Shown: piece after piece, positions 45,366-54,383 of the stretch
Layout of the letters: each line of letters begins with the position of its first letter
How positions within the stretch are numbered: position 1 is the stretch's first letter
Source: Halomonas sp. TA22
Lineage (GTDB): Bacteria; Pseudomonadota; Gammaproteobacteria; Pseudomonadales; Halomonadaceae
Length of the DNA: 64,000 nucleotides
Assembly (NCBI RefSeq): GCF_013009075.1
Contig: NZ_CP053108.1
Location: 3,118,517-3,182,516, forward strand
Direction: 5' to 3'
Translations under genes and position numbers: made by a program
Notes under the pieces: model-generated
The model's database searches: none
What the model saw: the letters and a program-made list of their open reading frames with translations, nothing else
Told to the model about the DNA's origin: nothing

Positions 45366-47890
45366 GCGACACCGCGAACGCATCCGACGCGCAGGATCCG
45401 CAACGTCTCCACGAAGGCTTGAACGAGGTCTGGGACAATCCGCGCGGCCTGAGGGCGCTAACGATCGTCAACCACAGTACCGTGGGCATGCGGTTCATGG
45501 TCACCGGCTTCGTGTATTTCCTGATCGGCGGTGTGCTGGCGATGCTGATCCGTGCACAGCTGGCCTTCCCCGACCAGGACTTCATGTCGCATGAGACCTA
45601 CAACCAGGTCTTCACCATGCATGGCACGGTGATGATGTTCCTGTTTGCGATCCCGATTCTCGAAGGCTTGGCGATCTACATGATCCCCAAGATGATCGGG
45701 GCGCGCGACCTGGTCTGCCCCAGGCTGACAGCATTCGGCTACTGGTGCTATCTGCTCGGCGGGATCATCTTGACCTCGAGCTTGATACTCGAGATGGCAC
45801 CGGCCAGTGGCTGGTTCATGTACACCCCGCTCTCCAGTGGCGAGTACTCTCCCGGGCTGGGCTCCGATTTCTGGCTGCTGGGTATCACCTTCGTCGAGAT
45901 CTCGGCGCTGTCAGCTGGGGTCGAGCTGGTGGTGTCGATCCTGCGTACCCGGGCCAACGGCATGGCGCTGCACAAGATGCCGCTGTTCGCCTGGTACATT
46001 CTGGCCATGGCGCTGATGATCGTGGTCGGTTTTCCGCCGCTGATTCTCGGCAGTATCCTGCTCGAGCTCGAGCGGGCCGTCGGCATGCCCTTCTTCGAGG
46101 TCTCGGGCGGGGGGGATCCGATTCTCTGGGCGCATCTGTTTTGGCTGTTCGGCCACCCCGAGGTCTATATCATCTTTCTGCCCGGTGCGGGTATCGTCTC
46201 GACCCTGATTCCGGTCTTCGCCCGCCGCCCCATCGTCGGCTACGGCTGGGCAGTCGCTGCCGTCATCATCATGGGGTTCGTCAGCTTCGGGCTCTGGGTG
46301 CACCACATGTTCACGGTGGGCATCCCGCAGCTGGCGCTAGCCTTCTTCTCGGCCGCCAGCATGCTGGTAGCGATACCGACAGGGATTCAGCTCTTCGTCT
46401 GGCTGAGCACCTTGTGGCTTGGGCGGCCGGTGATGAAGTTGCCGATGCTATGGATTATGGGGTTTCTGGTGATCTTCGTGCTGGGCGGTCTCACCGGGGT
46501 GATGTTGGCACTGGTGCCCTTCGACTGGCAGGTGCATGACACCCACTTCGTGGTGGCGCACATGCACTATGTGCTGGTGGGCGGCATGCTGTTCCCACTG
46601 CTGGGTGGCTTCTACTACTGGTTGCCGCTGTTCTCCGGTCGCATGCCCTCCGAGCGTATCGGCAAGTGGGGCTTCTGGCTGATTTTCATCGGCTTCAATG
46701 TCACCTTCCTGATGATGCACCTGACCGGCCTGCTTGGCATGCGTCGACGCGTCTATACCTATGAAGCCGGAGTCGGCTGGGATCTGCTGAACCTGATCTC
46801 CTCGGTGGGAGGCTTCATGATGGCAGGGGGGGTCGCGCTCCTGCTGGTCGATCTCGCCCTGCACTTCCGTTTCGGTAAGAAGGCGCCGGACAACCCTTGG
46901 GGTGCCGATACGCTGGAGTGGTCCGTCTCCAAGCCGCCCAATCTCTATAACTTCGCCAGCCTGCCGCGTGTCGAAACCCGGCACCCGCTGTGGGAGCAAG
47001 CGGAGCTGATGCATACCATCCCCGAGGGACGCCACGATCTTGCCACCTACAGGCACGGACGGCGTGAAACCCTCGGCTGCGAACCGTTGACCGGCAAGGT
47101 GCGCGAGATCATTCACCTGCCGGGCAACTCCTGGCTGCCGCTGCTGGCCTCCTTGGCGCTTGCGGTGGTCTGTGTCAGCCTGCTGACGCGGGTATACTGG
47201 CTGGCCGGCATCGCCACGCTGGTGGCGATAGCCTTCTTGCTGCGCTGGTCTTGGGTGAATGGCGCTCATCCCAAGATCGCACCGGACGACTGGACTCGGC
47301 CGGGTGACCCGCCGCTGCACTCCCGGACCATGCAGGGACCCGGCACCTGGTGCATGTCGATCGCGCTGCTAGCCAATGGCTCCATCTTCATGTCGCTGCT
47401 GTTTGGCTGGTTCTACCTGTGGACGGTCGCGCCCGAGTGGCGCATGCCGGAAACGTCACCGCTTTCAATGCCGATGTTGGCGCTCGCTGGGGTGGCGGCA
47501 ACCGCCGGCTCGCTATGGCTCGAGAAGCTCGTGCGCGGCCTGCGCCGGCGCGACGATAGTGGGCTTGCGATGGGCATGTTCGGTACTACCCTGCTTGGGG
47601 GCGTACAACTGGCGTTGCTGGGTGGCGTCATCTGGCAGGCGGGGCTGACACCTACCGCGACGGCGCACGACGCGGTGCTGCTGGTCGCGCTGCTCTACGT
47701 GATCATCCACGCCTCGCTGGGCACCGTGCTGACCCTGCTGCAGGGGCTGCGGGTGGGCTACGGCTACGTCAGTGCTCAGGTGCCCTATGAGCCAGCCATC
47801 GTGGCCATCCTGTGGCGCTACAATGCCGTCGTCTACTGGGTCCTCTTCATCTCCATTTCCGTCATGCCAACGCTCTGGGGAGGTGCCTGA
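45362..47890 (+). CDS. ctaDE: Fused cytochrome c oxidase subunits I and III
   Basis: 842 residues. The first 560 or so form subunit I: haem ligands in FTMHGTVMM, WLFGHPEVYIIFLPGAG (cross-linked His-Tyr and the CuB/K-channel Glu), LWVHHMFTVG and HDTHFVVAHMHYVL. A linker (KPPNLYNFASLPRVETRHPLW) leads to a subunit III-like half with further helices (MSIALLANGSIFMSLLFGW, YVIIHASLGTVLTLLQGL). The GHPEVY motif marks an A-type proton-pumping oxidase. I-III fusions are known in halomonads and other bacteria. The start overlaps the coxB stop. Confidence 0.95.
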   Translation: MSDTANASDAQDPQRLHEGLNEVWDNPRGLRALTIVNHSTVGMRFMVTGFVYFLIGGVLAMLIRAQLAFPDQDFMSHETYNQVFTMHGTVMMFLFAIPILEGLAIYMIPKMIGARDLVCPRLTAFGYWCYLLGGIILTSSLILEMAPASGWFMYTPLSSGEYSPGLGSDFWLLGITFVEISALSAGVELVVSILRTRANGMALHKMPLFAWYILAMALMIVVGFPPLILGSILLELERAVGMPFFEVSGGGDPILWAHLFWLFGHPEVYIIFLPGAGIVSTLIPVFARRPIVGYGWAVAAVIIMGFVSFGLWVHHMFTVGIPQLALAFFSAASMLVAIPTGIQLFVWLSTLWLGRPVMKLPMLWIMGFLVIFVLGGLTGVMLALVPFDWQVHDTHFVVAHMHYVLVGGMLFPLLGGFYYWLPLFSGRMPSERIGKWGFWLIFIGFNVTFLMMHLTGLLGMRRRVYTYEAGVGWDLLNLISSVGGFMMAGGVALLLVDLALHFRFGKKAPDNPWGADTLEWSVSKPPNLYNFASLPRVETRHPLWEQAELMHTIPEGRHDLATYRHGRRETLGCEPLTGKVREIIHLPGNSWLPLLASLALAVVCVSLLTRVYWLAGIATLVAIAFLLRWSWVNGAHPKIAPDDWTRPGDPPLHSRTMQGPGTWCMSIALLANGSIFMSLLFGWFYLWTVAPEWRMPETSPLSMPMLALAGVAATAGSLWLEKLVRGLRRRDDSGLAMGMFGTTLLGGVQLALLGGVIWQAGLTPTATAHDAVLLVALLYVIIHASLGTVLTLLQGLRVGYGYVSAQVPYEPAIVAILWRYNAVVYWVLFISISVMPTLWGGA

Positions 47891-48237
47891 TGAAAGGGTT
47901 GCTGACACTGACGCATCCGCTGCACCTCGTCGTGGGTCTGACGATCTGGAGTATCTGGTTCGTCACCATTTATGGTGGCCTGTCGGTGGCCTGTTCGGTG
48001 GCGCCGCCTGCCCCAGAGCAGGATGCGATGACCTACATCAACGTCTCGGTGGGCGTGCTGACACTGCTGACGATGGCGCTGTTGAGCTGGCTGACCTGGG
48101 CAAGCTATCGGGCCGGGCAGCGCGTCATGGGGCGCGAGCGATTCATGGCGACCGTCTCCTCGGGGATCTATCTGTTCACGACCTTTGCCACACTGTTCAC
48201 GGCGGCGCCAATCATCGGCCTGCCGCCCTGCCTGTGA
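47890..48237 (+). CDS. Small cytochrome oxidase-associated membrane protein
   Basis: 115 residues, three hydrophobic segments (LHLVVGLTIWSIWFVTIYGGLSVAC, VSVGVLTLLTMALLSWLTW, TVSSGIYLFTTFATLFTAAP). Its ATG shares a base with the stop of the I-III fusion gene (TGATG), so it is in the same operon. It may be a small accessory or assembly subunit (inference); no family recognised. Confidence 0.75.
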   Translation: MKGLLTLTHPLHLVVGLTIWSIWFVTIYGGLSVACSVAPPAPEQDAMTYINVSVGVLTLLTMALLSWLTWASYRAGQRVMGRERFMATVSSGIYLFTTFATLFTAAPIIGLPPCL

Positions 48238-48343
48238 GGGTAGGGTGAAGTGGTGGCGTTCTGTTGGCGCGATGGCGCTGCTATACTCGCGCCATCGCGC
48301 ACTGGCCATACCGCAGTGCGCCACCACACAGGGGAGAGTGACC

Positions 48344-48619
48344 ATGCAGAATGCCGTCATCCTGATTAACACCGACAAGGGCCAGGTCAAGGTCGTGGCC
48401 GAACGCCTGGCTGATGTCGAGGGGATCAGCGAAGTCTACTCCACCTGCGGTCGCTATGACCTGGTGGCCATTGCGCGCACCCGCGATTTCGAAAGCCTTG
48501 CCGAGCTCGTCACCGAGCGACTCAATCGGGTCGAGGGCATTCGTGATACCGAAACCCTCAATGCCTTGCAGGTGCACTCCCGCCACGACCTGGAGACGAT
48601 GTTCTCCGTCGGCTGGTAG
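48344..48619 (+). CDS. Stand-alone Lrp/AsnC effector-binding (RAM) domain protein
   Basis: 91 residues: the RAM (ACT-like) ligand-binding fold without a DNA-binding helix-turn-helix. Typical strand VILINTDKGQVKVVAERLAD, then GISEVYSTCGRYDLVAIART and LNRVEGIRDTETLNALQ. Such stand-alone domains bind amino acids and can form octamers or associate with full-length Lrp proteins. GGGGAGAG before ATG gives the start. Single gene between the oxidase operon and an endonuclease. Confidence 0.9.
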   Translation: MQNAVILINTDKGQVKVVAERLADVEGISEVYSTCGRYDLVAIARTRDFESLAELVTERLNRVEGIRDTETLNALQVHSRHDLETMFSVGW

Positions 48620-48698
48620 TTACCTGATCGGTACGATCGACGAGGTTGGCAGCGCAAGCGCTGGCGATACGCCCTGGGCATGATAAAAAGAAGCATCG

Positions 48699-49556
48699 AT
48701 GAAAAAGCGGATTGCGGTATGGCGCAGGCAGGTGCGCAGCATAGGCATCAGTCTGATATTCGTCATGGTGGGGAGCGGTCTTTGGTATAGTCAGGAGCGC
48801 GACTATCGCGACCAGCTCAGTTGGATGGGCGTGCCGATCTGGCATGAACTTTCACCTACCAATTTTCACCGCGTACTGCGTAACGAGGGTTTTCTGGTTG
48901 GCTGGTCGGACGTTCGGGTCAATCCGCTATGGGTCAGCTATCGTCTACATGCGGTAGAGGAGCCGCGGGCTGGATCGCGACCCGACTTCCGGCGCGACTG
49001 GCGTACGCTCTGGCCTATCGCCACGGACAGCTATTTCGGCAGTGGCTACGACCGCGGGCACCTGGCCCCCAACTATGCCATTGCCGTGGTGCATGGCCGC
49101 GAAGCGCAGCATCAGACCTTCCTGATGAGCAATATCTCCCCCCAGCGCCCGGAACTCAATCGCCGCCTCTGGCAACGTCTCGAGGAGGTGGTGATCGACC
49201 GTTTCGTGCCGCGCTTCGGTGTCGTGCAGGTGATCACCGGCCCGGTGTTTCCCGAACGTTTCATGGACAATGTCTTCAATCGGGTGGGGCTGGTCGAGAT
49301 TCCCGAGGCCTTCTACAAGATCATCGTGGTGCCGACGGAGCAGCCCATGGCGCTGGCCTTCATCATGCCCCAGGAGGTGCGGGGCGACGAGCCGCTGGAT
49401 CGCTACCTGGTGAGTATCGATGAGATCGAGGCGCGTACCGGCCTCAATTTCTTTCCCAACCTGCCGGACGCGGCGGCACACCGCCTGGAGAGCCAGGTAC
49501 GCATCGAAGGCTGGGCGCTTGATGAGGTGGCAAGGCTTCCCGCGCGCTTCGATTGA
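48699..49556 (+). CDS. DNA/RNA non-specific endonuclease (membrane-anchored or secreted)
   Basis: 285 residues. A signal anchor opens the chain (ISLIFVMVGSGLWY), then the NUC-type nuclease with the catalytic DRGHLAPN and NISPQRPELNRRLW (Asn ligand of the catalytic Mg). These His-Me-finger nucleases cut DNA and RNA outside the cytoplasm. It is not part of a toxin locus that I can see: no immunity gene adjoins. The end of the chain is 140 bases from the tRNA-Leu cluster. Confidence 0.9.
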   Translation: MKKRIAVWRRQVRSIGISLIFVMVGSGLWYSQERDYRDQLSWMGVPIWHELSPTNFHRVLRNEGFLVGWSDVRVNPLWVSYRLHAVEEPRAGSRPDFRRDWRTLWPIATDSYFGSGYDRGHLAPNYAIAVVHGREAQHQTFLMSNISPQRPELNRRLWQRLEEVVIDRFVPRFGVVQVITGPVFPERFMDNVFNRVGLVEIPEAFYKIIVVPTEQPMALAFIMPQEVRGDEPLDRYLVSIDEIEARTGLNFFPNLPDAAAHRLESQVRIEGWALDEVARLPARFD

Positions 49557-49692
49557 GCAATGAGGCACCCGAGCGATTGCCGCGAGATTGGGCGGCGCAA
49601 AGAAGCGTCACGCTAGCGATCTGTTCAGCGTTGGAAGTTGGCGGGGCAAGCGAGAGAGGGTCGGTTGCTCGAGAGAGTATGCACGATACGAT

Positions 49693-49779
49693 TGGTGCCC
49701 AGGAGAGGACTTGAACCTCCACATCCGTAAGGATACTAGCACCTGAAGCTAGCGCGTCTACCAATTCCGCCACCTGGGC
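49693..49779 (-). tRNA. tRNA-Leu(CAG), copy 1
   Basis: 87 bases, type II tRNA with a long variable arm; anticodon stem CTAGC around TTCAGGT, giving anticodon CAG. CCA is encoded. Acceptor GCCCAGG pairs with CCTGGGC. It is last in the cluster of three, separated by 45 bases from copy 2, and likely processed from a common transcript. Confidence 0.95.
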
Positions 49780-49824
49780 GTATCATGCAGCTCGTGTTCG
49801 GTTCGGCGAGCCATTGCCCTGCAA

Positions 49825-49911
49825 TGGTGCCCAGGAGAGGACTTGAACCTCCACGTCCGAAAGGACACTAGCACCTGAAGCTAGCGCGTCTACCAATTCC
49901 GCCACCTGGGC
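49825..49911 (-). tRNA. tRNA-Leu(CAG), copy 2
   Basis: 87 bases, nearly identical to copy 1, with encoded CCA and anticodon CAG. Only the variable arm differs (GTCC...GGAC rather than ATCC...GGAT). Confidence 0.95.
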
Positions 49912-49985
49912 GAACACAAGCGTTACTGCCAAGTCTGCTGCAAGATGGGATCTTCATCCCGCGACACCGATTGCACGAGTGTCGA

Positions 49986-50072
49986 TGGTGCCCAGAAGAG
50001 GACTTGAACCTCCACGTCCGTAAGGACACTAGCACCTGAAGCTAGCGCGTCTACCAATTCCGCCATCTGGGC
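49986..50072 (-). tRNA. tRNA-Leu(CAG), copy 3
   Basis: 87 bases, first in the transcript. The acceptor is GCCCAGA pairing with TCTGGGC, one compensatory pair different from copies 1 and 2. Anticodon CAG; CCA encoded. A good promoter lies upstream. Confidence 0.95.
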
Positions 50073-50083
50073 AAGTGGCGAGC

Positions 50084-50111
50084 ATAATACCGATTCCGTT
50101 TGACAATGCAA
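50084..50111 (-). promoter_or_regulatory. Promoter of the tRNA-Leu cluster
   Basis: Minus strand: TTGCAT (-35), 16-base spacer, TATTAT (-10, 5/6 match), followed by a GC-rich discriminator (GCTCGCC) typical of stable-RNA promoters under stringent control. The predicted start is about five bases before the first tRNA. Confidence 0.75.
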
Positions 50112-50343
50112 GCCCGTGAAACGCGGCGGTGACACTTTTTCTCGTCTCGCTCAGGCGGGCATTTATACCGCCATACCAACTGGTGCACGATATCCCTATT
50201 CTGTGGAGCTTGAAGGGGAAAGCGTGGCAGATGGTTGGGTCGCGAGGCTCTCGGCGCTATACTGCGGTCATGACAATGAACCTACGTAGTATCGCCTCAC
50301 GCCCGCGCCGTCTCGCTTATTCATATTCAAGGATGCCTTTAGC

Positions 50344-52752
50344 ATGAATCATTGGACGCTTAGCGACGACCCTCACGCGGAACGTGAAGCTCACAAATAT
50401 GACAATCCGGTACCCAGTCGCGAGTATCTTCTGGCGCGACTGGAAGAGTATGGCAAGCCCATCACCCACGAGAACATGAGCCGCATGCTCGGCCTCGAGG
50501 AGGAGGACCAGCTCGAGGCGGTGCGCCGTCGTCTGGCAGCCATGGAGCGCGATGGGCAGGTGCTGCGCGATCGGCGTGGCGCCTATGCGCTGATCGACAA
50601 GCTTGACCTAATCAAGGGCAAGGTGCTCGGCCACCGCGATGGCTTCGGTTTCCTGATCCGCGACGATGGCAAGAAGCCCGACCTGGTACTGCCGCCGCGC
50701 CAGATGCGTCGTGTCTTCCATGGCGATCATGTGTTGGCCCGGATCAGCGGTCGTGACCGCCGCGGACGCGACGAGGCGACCATTGCCGACGTCATCGCCC
50801 GCAATACCCAGACCATCGTCGGCGTCTACCGTCAGAACAGCAGCGAGTTCGGCGTGCTGATTCCAGAGAATGCCCGCATCGCTCAGGAAGTGATCATTCC
50901 GCATAGCGCAAGTGCGGGTGCCAAGGATGGTCAGATCATTTCGGCACGCATCGTCCAGCAGCCCGAGACTCGGGTGCAGCCGGTGGGCGAGGTGATCGAG
51001 GTGCTGGGCGAGCGCATGGATCCGGGGATGGAAATCGACATCGCTATCCGCAGCCATGATATCCCGGCTGAGTTCCCACCCGATGTGCTCGATCAGACCG
51101 CTGGCATCTCGGCCGAAGTGCTCGAGGAGGACAAGGCGCATCGCATCGACCTGCGCGACGTGCCGCTGGTCACCATCGATGGCGAGGATGCCAAGGACTT
51201 CGACGATGCCGTCTGTGCCTGGAAGACCAAGTCGGGAAGCTGGAAGCTGCTGGTGGCGATCGCCGACGTGTCGCACTACGTGCGACCGAGTACGCCGCTT
51301 GACCAGGAGGCGCATACCCGAGGCAATTCGGTCTACTTCCCAGGCCAGGTCGTGCCGATGTTGCCAGAGCTGCTCTCCAATGGCCTCTGCTCGCTGAACC
51401 CCAATGTCGACCGGCTGGCGCTGGTGTGCGAGATGAACATCTCACAGACCGGTGCGATCAGCCGTTACCGCTACTATGAGGCGGTGTTCCGCTCCCATGC
51501 GCGGCTGACCTATAACAAGGTCGGCACCATGCTCGATGCGCCCGATTCTCCCGAAGGCAAGGTGCTTTGCGAGGAGTACCGCGAACTGCTCCCCTCGCTG
51601 CACAGCCTGCACGAGCTCTACAAGCTGCTGCGGCAGTCGCGCACCGAACGTGGCGCGATCGATTTCGAGACCACCGAGACGGCAATCATCTTCAACGATG
51701 AACGCAAGATCGAGACCATCGTGCCGCGTACGCGCAACGATGCCCATAAGATCATCGAGGAGTGCATGCTGGCGGCCAACGTGGCCACGGCGCGCTTCCT
51801 CGACAAGCATGACCTTCCAGCACTCTATCGTATCCACCAGCCGCCCTCGCCGGAGCGTCTGGACAAGCTGCGGCTGTTCCTCAATGAACTGGGTCTGTCG
51901 CTGGGCGGGGGAGATGAACCCACACCCCAGGACTACCAGGCGCTGCGCGAGGTGATCAAGGATCGCCCCGACGCCGACATCATCCAGACAGTGATGCTGC
52001 GTTCGATGAATCGAGCCGTCTACTCGCCGCAGAATGAAGGGCATTTCGGCCTGGCCTATCCGGCCTACGCGCACTTCACTTCACCGATCCGCCGCTATCC
52101 CGATCTGCTGGTACACCGCGCGATCCGCTCGGTGATTCGCGGACCGCGCCAGACTGGCACGGTGCTGCGTGCCGAGGGGGCGCCGGTGGATCCGCCCAGC
52201 AAGTGGTGTCCCTACACCTTCGAGCAGATGCTCGAGCTCGGCGAGCACTGCTCGATGACCGAGCGACGTGCCGACGATGCGACTCGCGATGTCGAGGATT
52301 GGCTCAAGTGCGAGTTCATGTCCGACAAGGTCGGCGACGTCTTCGACGGCACCATCGCCTCGGTGACCCAGTTCGGCATCTTCGTGTTGCTCGATGAAAT
52401 CTACGTCGAGGGGCTGGTCCACGTCACCTCGCTGCCTTCCGACTACTACCACTACGAGCCGGAGAAACACCGTCTCAAGGGTGAACGTTCCGGCGTCGGC
52501 TACCGCCTTGGCGATGGCGTCACGGTGCGTGTGGCGCGAGTCGATCTCGACGACCGCAAGATCGACTTCGATCTGGTCGATGACATGCCAAGGCCCAAGC
52601 GTACGGCGCGTCGGCGCAAGCCCGGAGCCGATGCCGAGGCGGCAGACGCGCCGGCGGACAAGCCTGCCAAGGGCGGACGTAAGGCCCGCGATGGCGGCGA
52701 TGCCAAGGGGCCGCGACGCGGACCGCGCCGGCCACGTGGTGGCAAGCGTTGA
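50344..52752 (+). CDS. rnr: Ribonuclease R
   Basis: 802 residues. Order: helix-turn-helix-like N-terminus, cold-shock domains, the RNB catalytic domain with TIDGEDAKDFDDAV near residue 280 (metal-binding Asp residues) and SLNPNVDRLALVCEM, then an S1 domain (GDVFDGTIASVTQFGIFVLL) and a Lys/Arg-rich tail. It degrades structured RNA 3' to 5', including rRNA and mRNA in stationary phase and cold. It precedes rlmB, the common order in gammaproteobacteria. Confidence 0.97.
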   Translation: MNHWTLSDDPHAEREAHKYDNPVPSREYLLARLEEYGKPITHENMSRMLGLEEEDQLEAVRRRLAAMERDGQVLRDRRGAYALIDKLDLIKGKVLGHRDGFGFLIRDDGKKPDLVLPPRQMRRVFHGDHVLARISGRDRRGRDEATIADVIARNTQTIVGVYRQNSSEFGVLIPENARIAQEVIIPHSASAGAKDGQIISARIVQQPETRVQPVGEVIEVLGERMDPGMEIDIAIRSHDIPAEFPPDVLDQTAGISAEVLEEDKAHRIDLRDVPLVTIDGEDAKDFDDAVCAWKTKSGSWKLLVAIADVSHYVRPSTPLDQEAHTRGNSVYFPGQVVPMLPELLSNGLCSLNPNVDRLALVCEMNISQTGAISRYRYYEAVFRSHARLTYNKVGTMLDAPDSPEGKVLCEEYRELLPSLHSLHELYKLLRQSRTERGAIDFETTETAIIFNDERKIETIVPRTRNDAHKIIEECMLAANVATARFLDKHDLPALYRIHQPPSPERLDKLRLFLNELGLSLGGGDEPTPQDYQALREVIKDRPDADIIQTVMLRSMNRAVYSPQNEGHFGLAYPAYAHFTSPIRRYPDLLVHRAIRSVIRGPRQTGTVLRAEGAPVDPPSKWCPYTFEQMLELGEHCSMTERRADDATRDVEDWLKCEFMSDKVGDVFDGTIASVTQFGIFVLLDEIYVEGLVHVTSLPSDYYHYEPEKHRLKGERSGVGYRLGDGVTVRVARVDLDDRKIDFDLVDDMPRPKRTARRRKPGADAEAADAPADKPAKGGRKARDGGDAKGPRRGPRRPRGGKR

Positions 52753-52798
52753 TCATCGGGCTGTCTTGTGGCTCGCCTAACTTCGGAAATGAGTGGAT

Positions 52799-53590
52799 AT
52801 GAAGCGACGTCCCGCGCGCCGGGGGCCTCAGGCGCCCGGCGGTCTCGATGCCATGTATGGCGTGCATGCAGTGCACGCCATGCTCGAGCGTGGCGAGGCG
52901 CCAAAGGAAGTCTGGGTGCAGGAGGGGAGCGCCGCGTCGCGCCTCGCCGAGCTGATCGACACTGCTCGTCGGATGGGGGCGAGAATCGCCACCCATCCGC
53001 GTGAAGCGCTCGACGGACTCACGCAGGGGGCGGCGCACCAGGGGGTCGTCGCCTTCTGCCCACCGCTGGCCTTCGACAGCGAAGAGTCGCTGTGGCTGCA
53101 GCTGGGTGCCTGGCCTCGGCCCGAGCCGCCGTTGCTGCTGATTCTCGATGGCGTCACCGACGTGCACAATTTCGGCGCCTGCCTGCGCAGTGCCGATGCC
53201 GCGGGTGTGCATGGCGTGATTGTACCCAAGGACAAGGCGGCACCGCTGAACGCCACGGTACGCAAGGTGGCGTGTGGTGCTGCCGAGTCGGTGCCGGTCT
53301 ACCAGGTCACCAACCTGGCCCGAGCCATGGCGCGTCTCAAGGCGCTCGGGGTGTGGATCACCGGCACGGCCGGCGAGGCCGAGGCGAGCCTTTTCGATGC
53401 TGACTTCAGCGGTGCCATGGCGCTGGTGATGGGAGCCGAAGGCAAGGGCATGCGCCGCCTGACCCGCGAGGCCTGCGACGGTCTGGTCAAGCTGCCCATG
53501 GCCGGTCAGGTATCGAGCCTCAATGTATCGGTGGCCACCGGCATCTGCCTATTCGAGGCGGTGCGGCAGCGCCAGCTTGCAAGCACCTGA
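52799..53590 (+). CDS. rlmB: 23S rRNA (Gm2251) 2'-O-methyltransferase
   Basis: 263 residues, SPOUT fold with knot. An N-terminal L30e-like domain starts YGVHAVHAMLERGE, with a basic extension before it. Then LILDGVTDVHNFGACLRSADAAG (motif 1), LVMGAEGKGMRRLTREACDGLV (motif 2) and SSLNVSVATGICLFEAV (motif 3). It methylates G2251 in the peptidyl-transferase P-loop. Start at ATG 46 bases after rnr; a GTG two codons earlier is possible. Downstream is the promoter of the rpsF operon, inside its 3' end. Confidence 0.95.
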   Translation: MKRRPARRGPQAPGGLDAMYGVHAVHAMLERGEAPKEVWVQEGSAASRLAELIDTARRMGARIATHPREALDGLTQGAAHQGVVAFCPPLAFDSEESLWLQLGAWPRPEPPLLLILDGVTDVHNFGACLRSADAAGVHGVIVPKDKAAPLNATVRKVACGAAESVPVYQVTNLARAMARLKALGVWITGTAGEAEASLFDADFSGAMALVMGAEGKGMRRLTREACDGLVKLPMAGQVSSLNVSVATGICLFEAVRQRQLAST

Positions 53591-53605
53591 TCGGATCACT
53601 ACAAT
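53577..53605 (+). promoter_or_regulatory. Promoter of the rpsF-rpsR-rplI operon
   Basis: TTGCAA (-35, 4/6), 17-base spacer, TACAAT (-10, 5/6), straddling the rlmB stop. The predicted leader to rpsF is about 110 bases and contains hairpins, a setting in which many bacteria use an S6:S18-binding leader for autoregulation. Confidence 0.65.
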
Positions 53606-53721
53606 TACGCGGCTCGGTCGTATCGATGGCCGGGCGCCCACACCCAGAAAGTCACTCCTTGCTTCCCTTGGTGCCGCAATCGGCGGTCCATCAGGAAGCT
53701 GCCAAACCGTAAGGAGCTACC

Positions 53722-54120
53722 ATGCGTCATTACGAAATCGTGTTCATGGTCCATCCGGACCAGAGCGAACAGGTTCCGGCGATGGTCGAGCGTTACACCA
53801 CTCTCGTTACCGAGAGCGGCGGTACCGTGCATCGCCTGGAAGATTGGGGCCGCCGTCACCTGGCCTACCCGATCAACAAGATTCACAAGGCTCATTACGT
53901 GATGATGAACGTCGAGTGCAGCGGCGAGACTCTCGAAGAGATCGAGACGATCTTCCGCTTCAACGACGCCATCATTCGTAGCCTGGTCGTGCGTTGCAAG
54001 GAGGCCATCACCGAGGCTTCCCCGATGATGAAGCCAGCGGAAGAGAAGCGTCCGCGCCGCGAGGACCGTCCTCGTGAGCGTAACGAGAACGAAGAAGAAG
54101 AAACCGCTGAAGCCAACTGA
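53722..54120 (+). CDS. rpsF: 30S ribosomal protein S6
   Basis: 132 residues. [37 protein letters not shown] and [14 protein letters not shown] are S6 blocks; an acidic/basic tail ([20 protein letters not shown]) lengthens it as in gammaproteobacteria. It pairs with S18 on the 30S platform. AAGGAG before ATG. First gene of the operon. Confidence 0.97.
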   Translation: MRHYEIVFMVHPDQSEQVPAMVERYTTLVTESGGTVHRLEDWGRRHLAYPINKIHKAHYVMMNVECSGETLEEIETIFRFNDAIIRSLVVRCKEAITEASPMMKPAEEKRPRREDRPRERNENEEEETAEAN

Positions 54121-54146
54121 TTCCGCACGACCATAGGAGATTCACC

Positions 54147-54374
54147 ATGGCACGTTTTTTCCGTCGCCGTAAATTCTGCCGTTTCACCGCTGAAGGCGTG
54201 AAGCAGATCGATTACAAGGATATCGATACGCTCAAGGCCTACATCACCGAAACCGGCAAGATCGTTCCGAGCCGTATTACCGGAACCAAGGCCCGCTACC
54301 AGCGTCAGCTCTCATCCGCCATCAAGCGGGCTCGCTACCTGGCGCTGTTGCCGTACACCGATAGCCACCAGTAA
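54147..54374 (+). CDS. rpsR: 30S ribosomal protein S18
   Basis: 75 residues, family length. [44 protein letters not shown] (split by loops) and the end [16 protein letters not shown] are S18. The Cys in KFCRF is common. It binds S6 and 16S rRNA. AGGAG before ATG, 26 bases after rpsF. Confidence 0.98.
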   Translation: MARFFRRRKFCRFTAEGVKQIDYKDIDTLKAYITETGKIVPSRITGTKARYQRQLSSAIKRARYLALLPYTDSHQ

Positions 54375-54383
54375 GCCAGGCGC

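Noticed and set aside
49444-49773. Short open frames reading through the tRNA-Leu genes (also 49923-50135), with a repeated MAELVDALASGA start
   Set aside because: These are the well-known false translation of tRNA-Leu sequence; no gene-like evidence outside the tRNAs.
49693-50072. Long direct repeats considered as a CRISPR array or integration duplication
   Set aside because: They are three complete tRNA-Leu genes; their repetition is explained by gene duplication.
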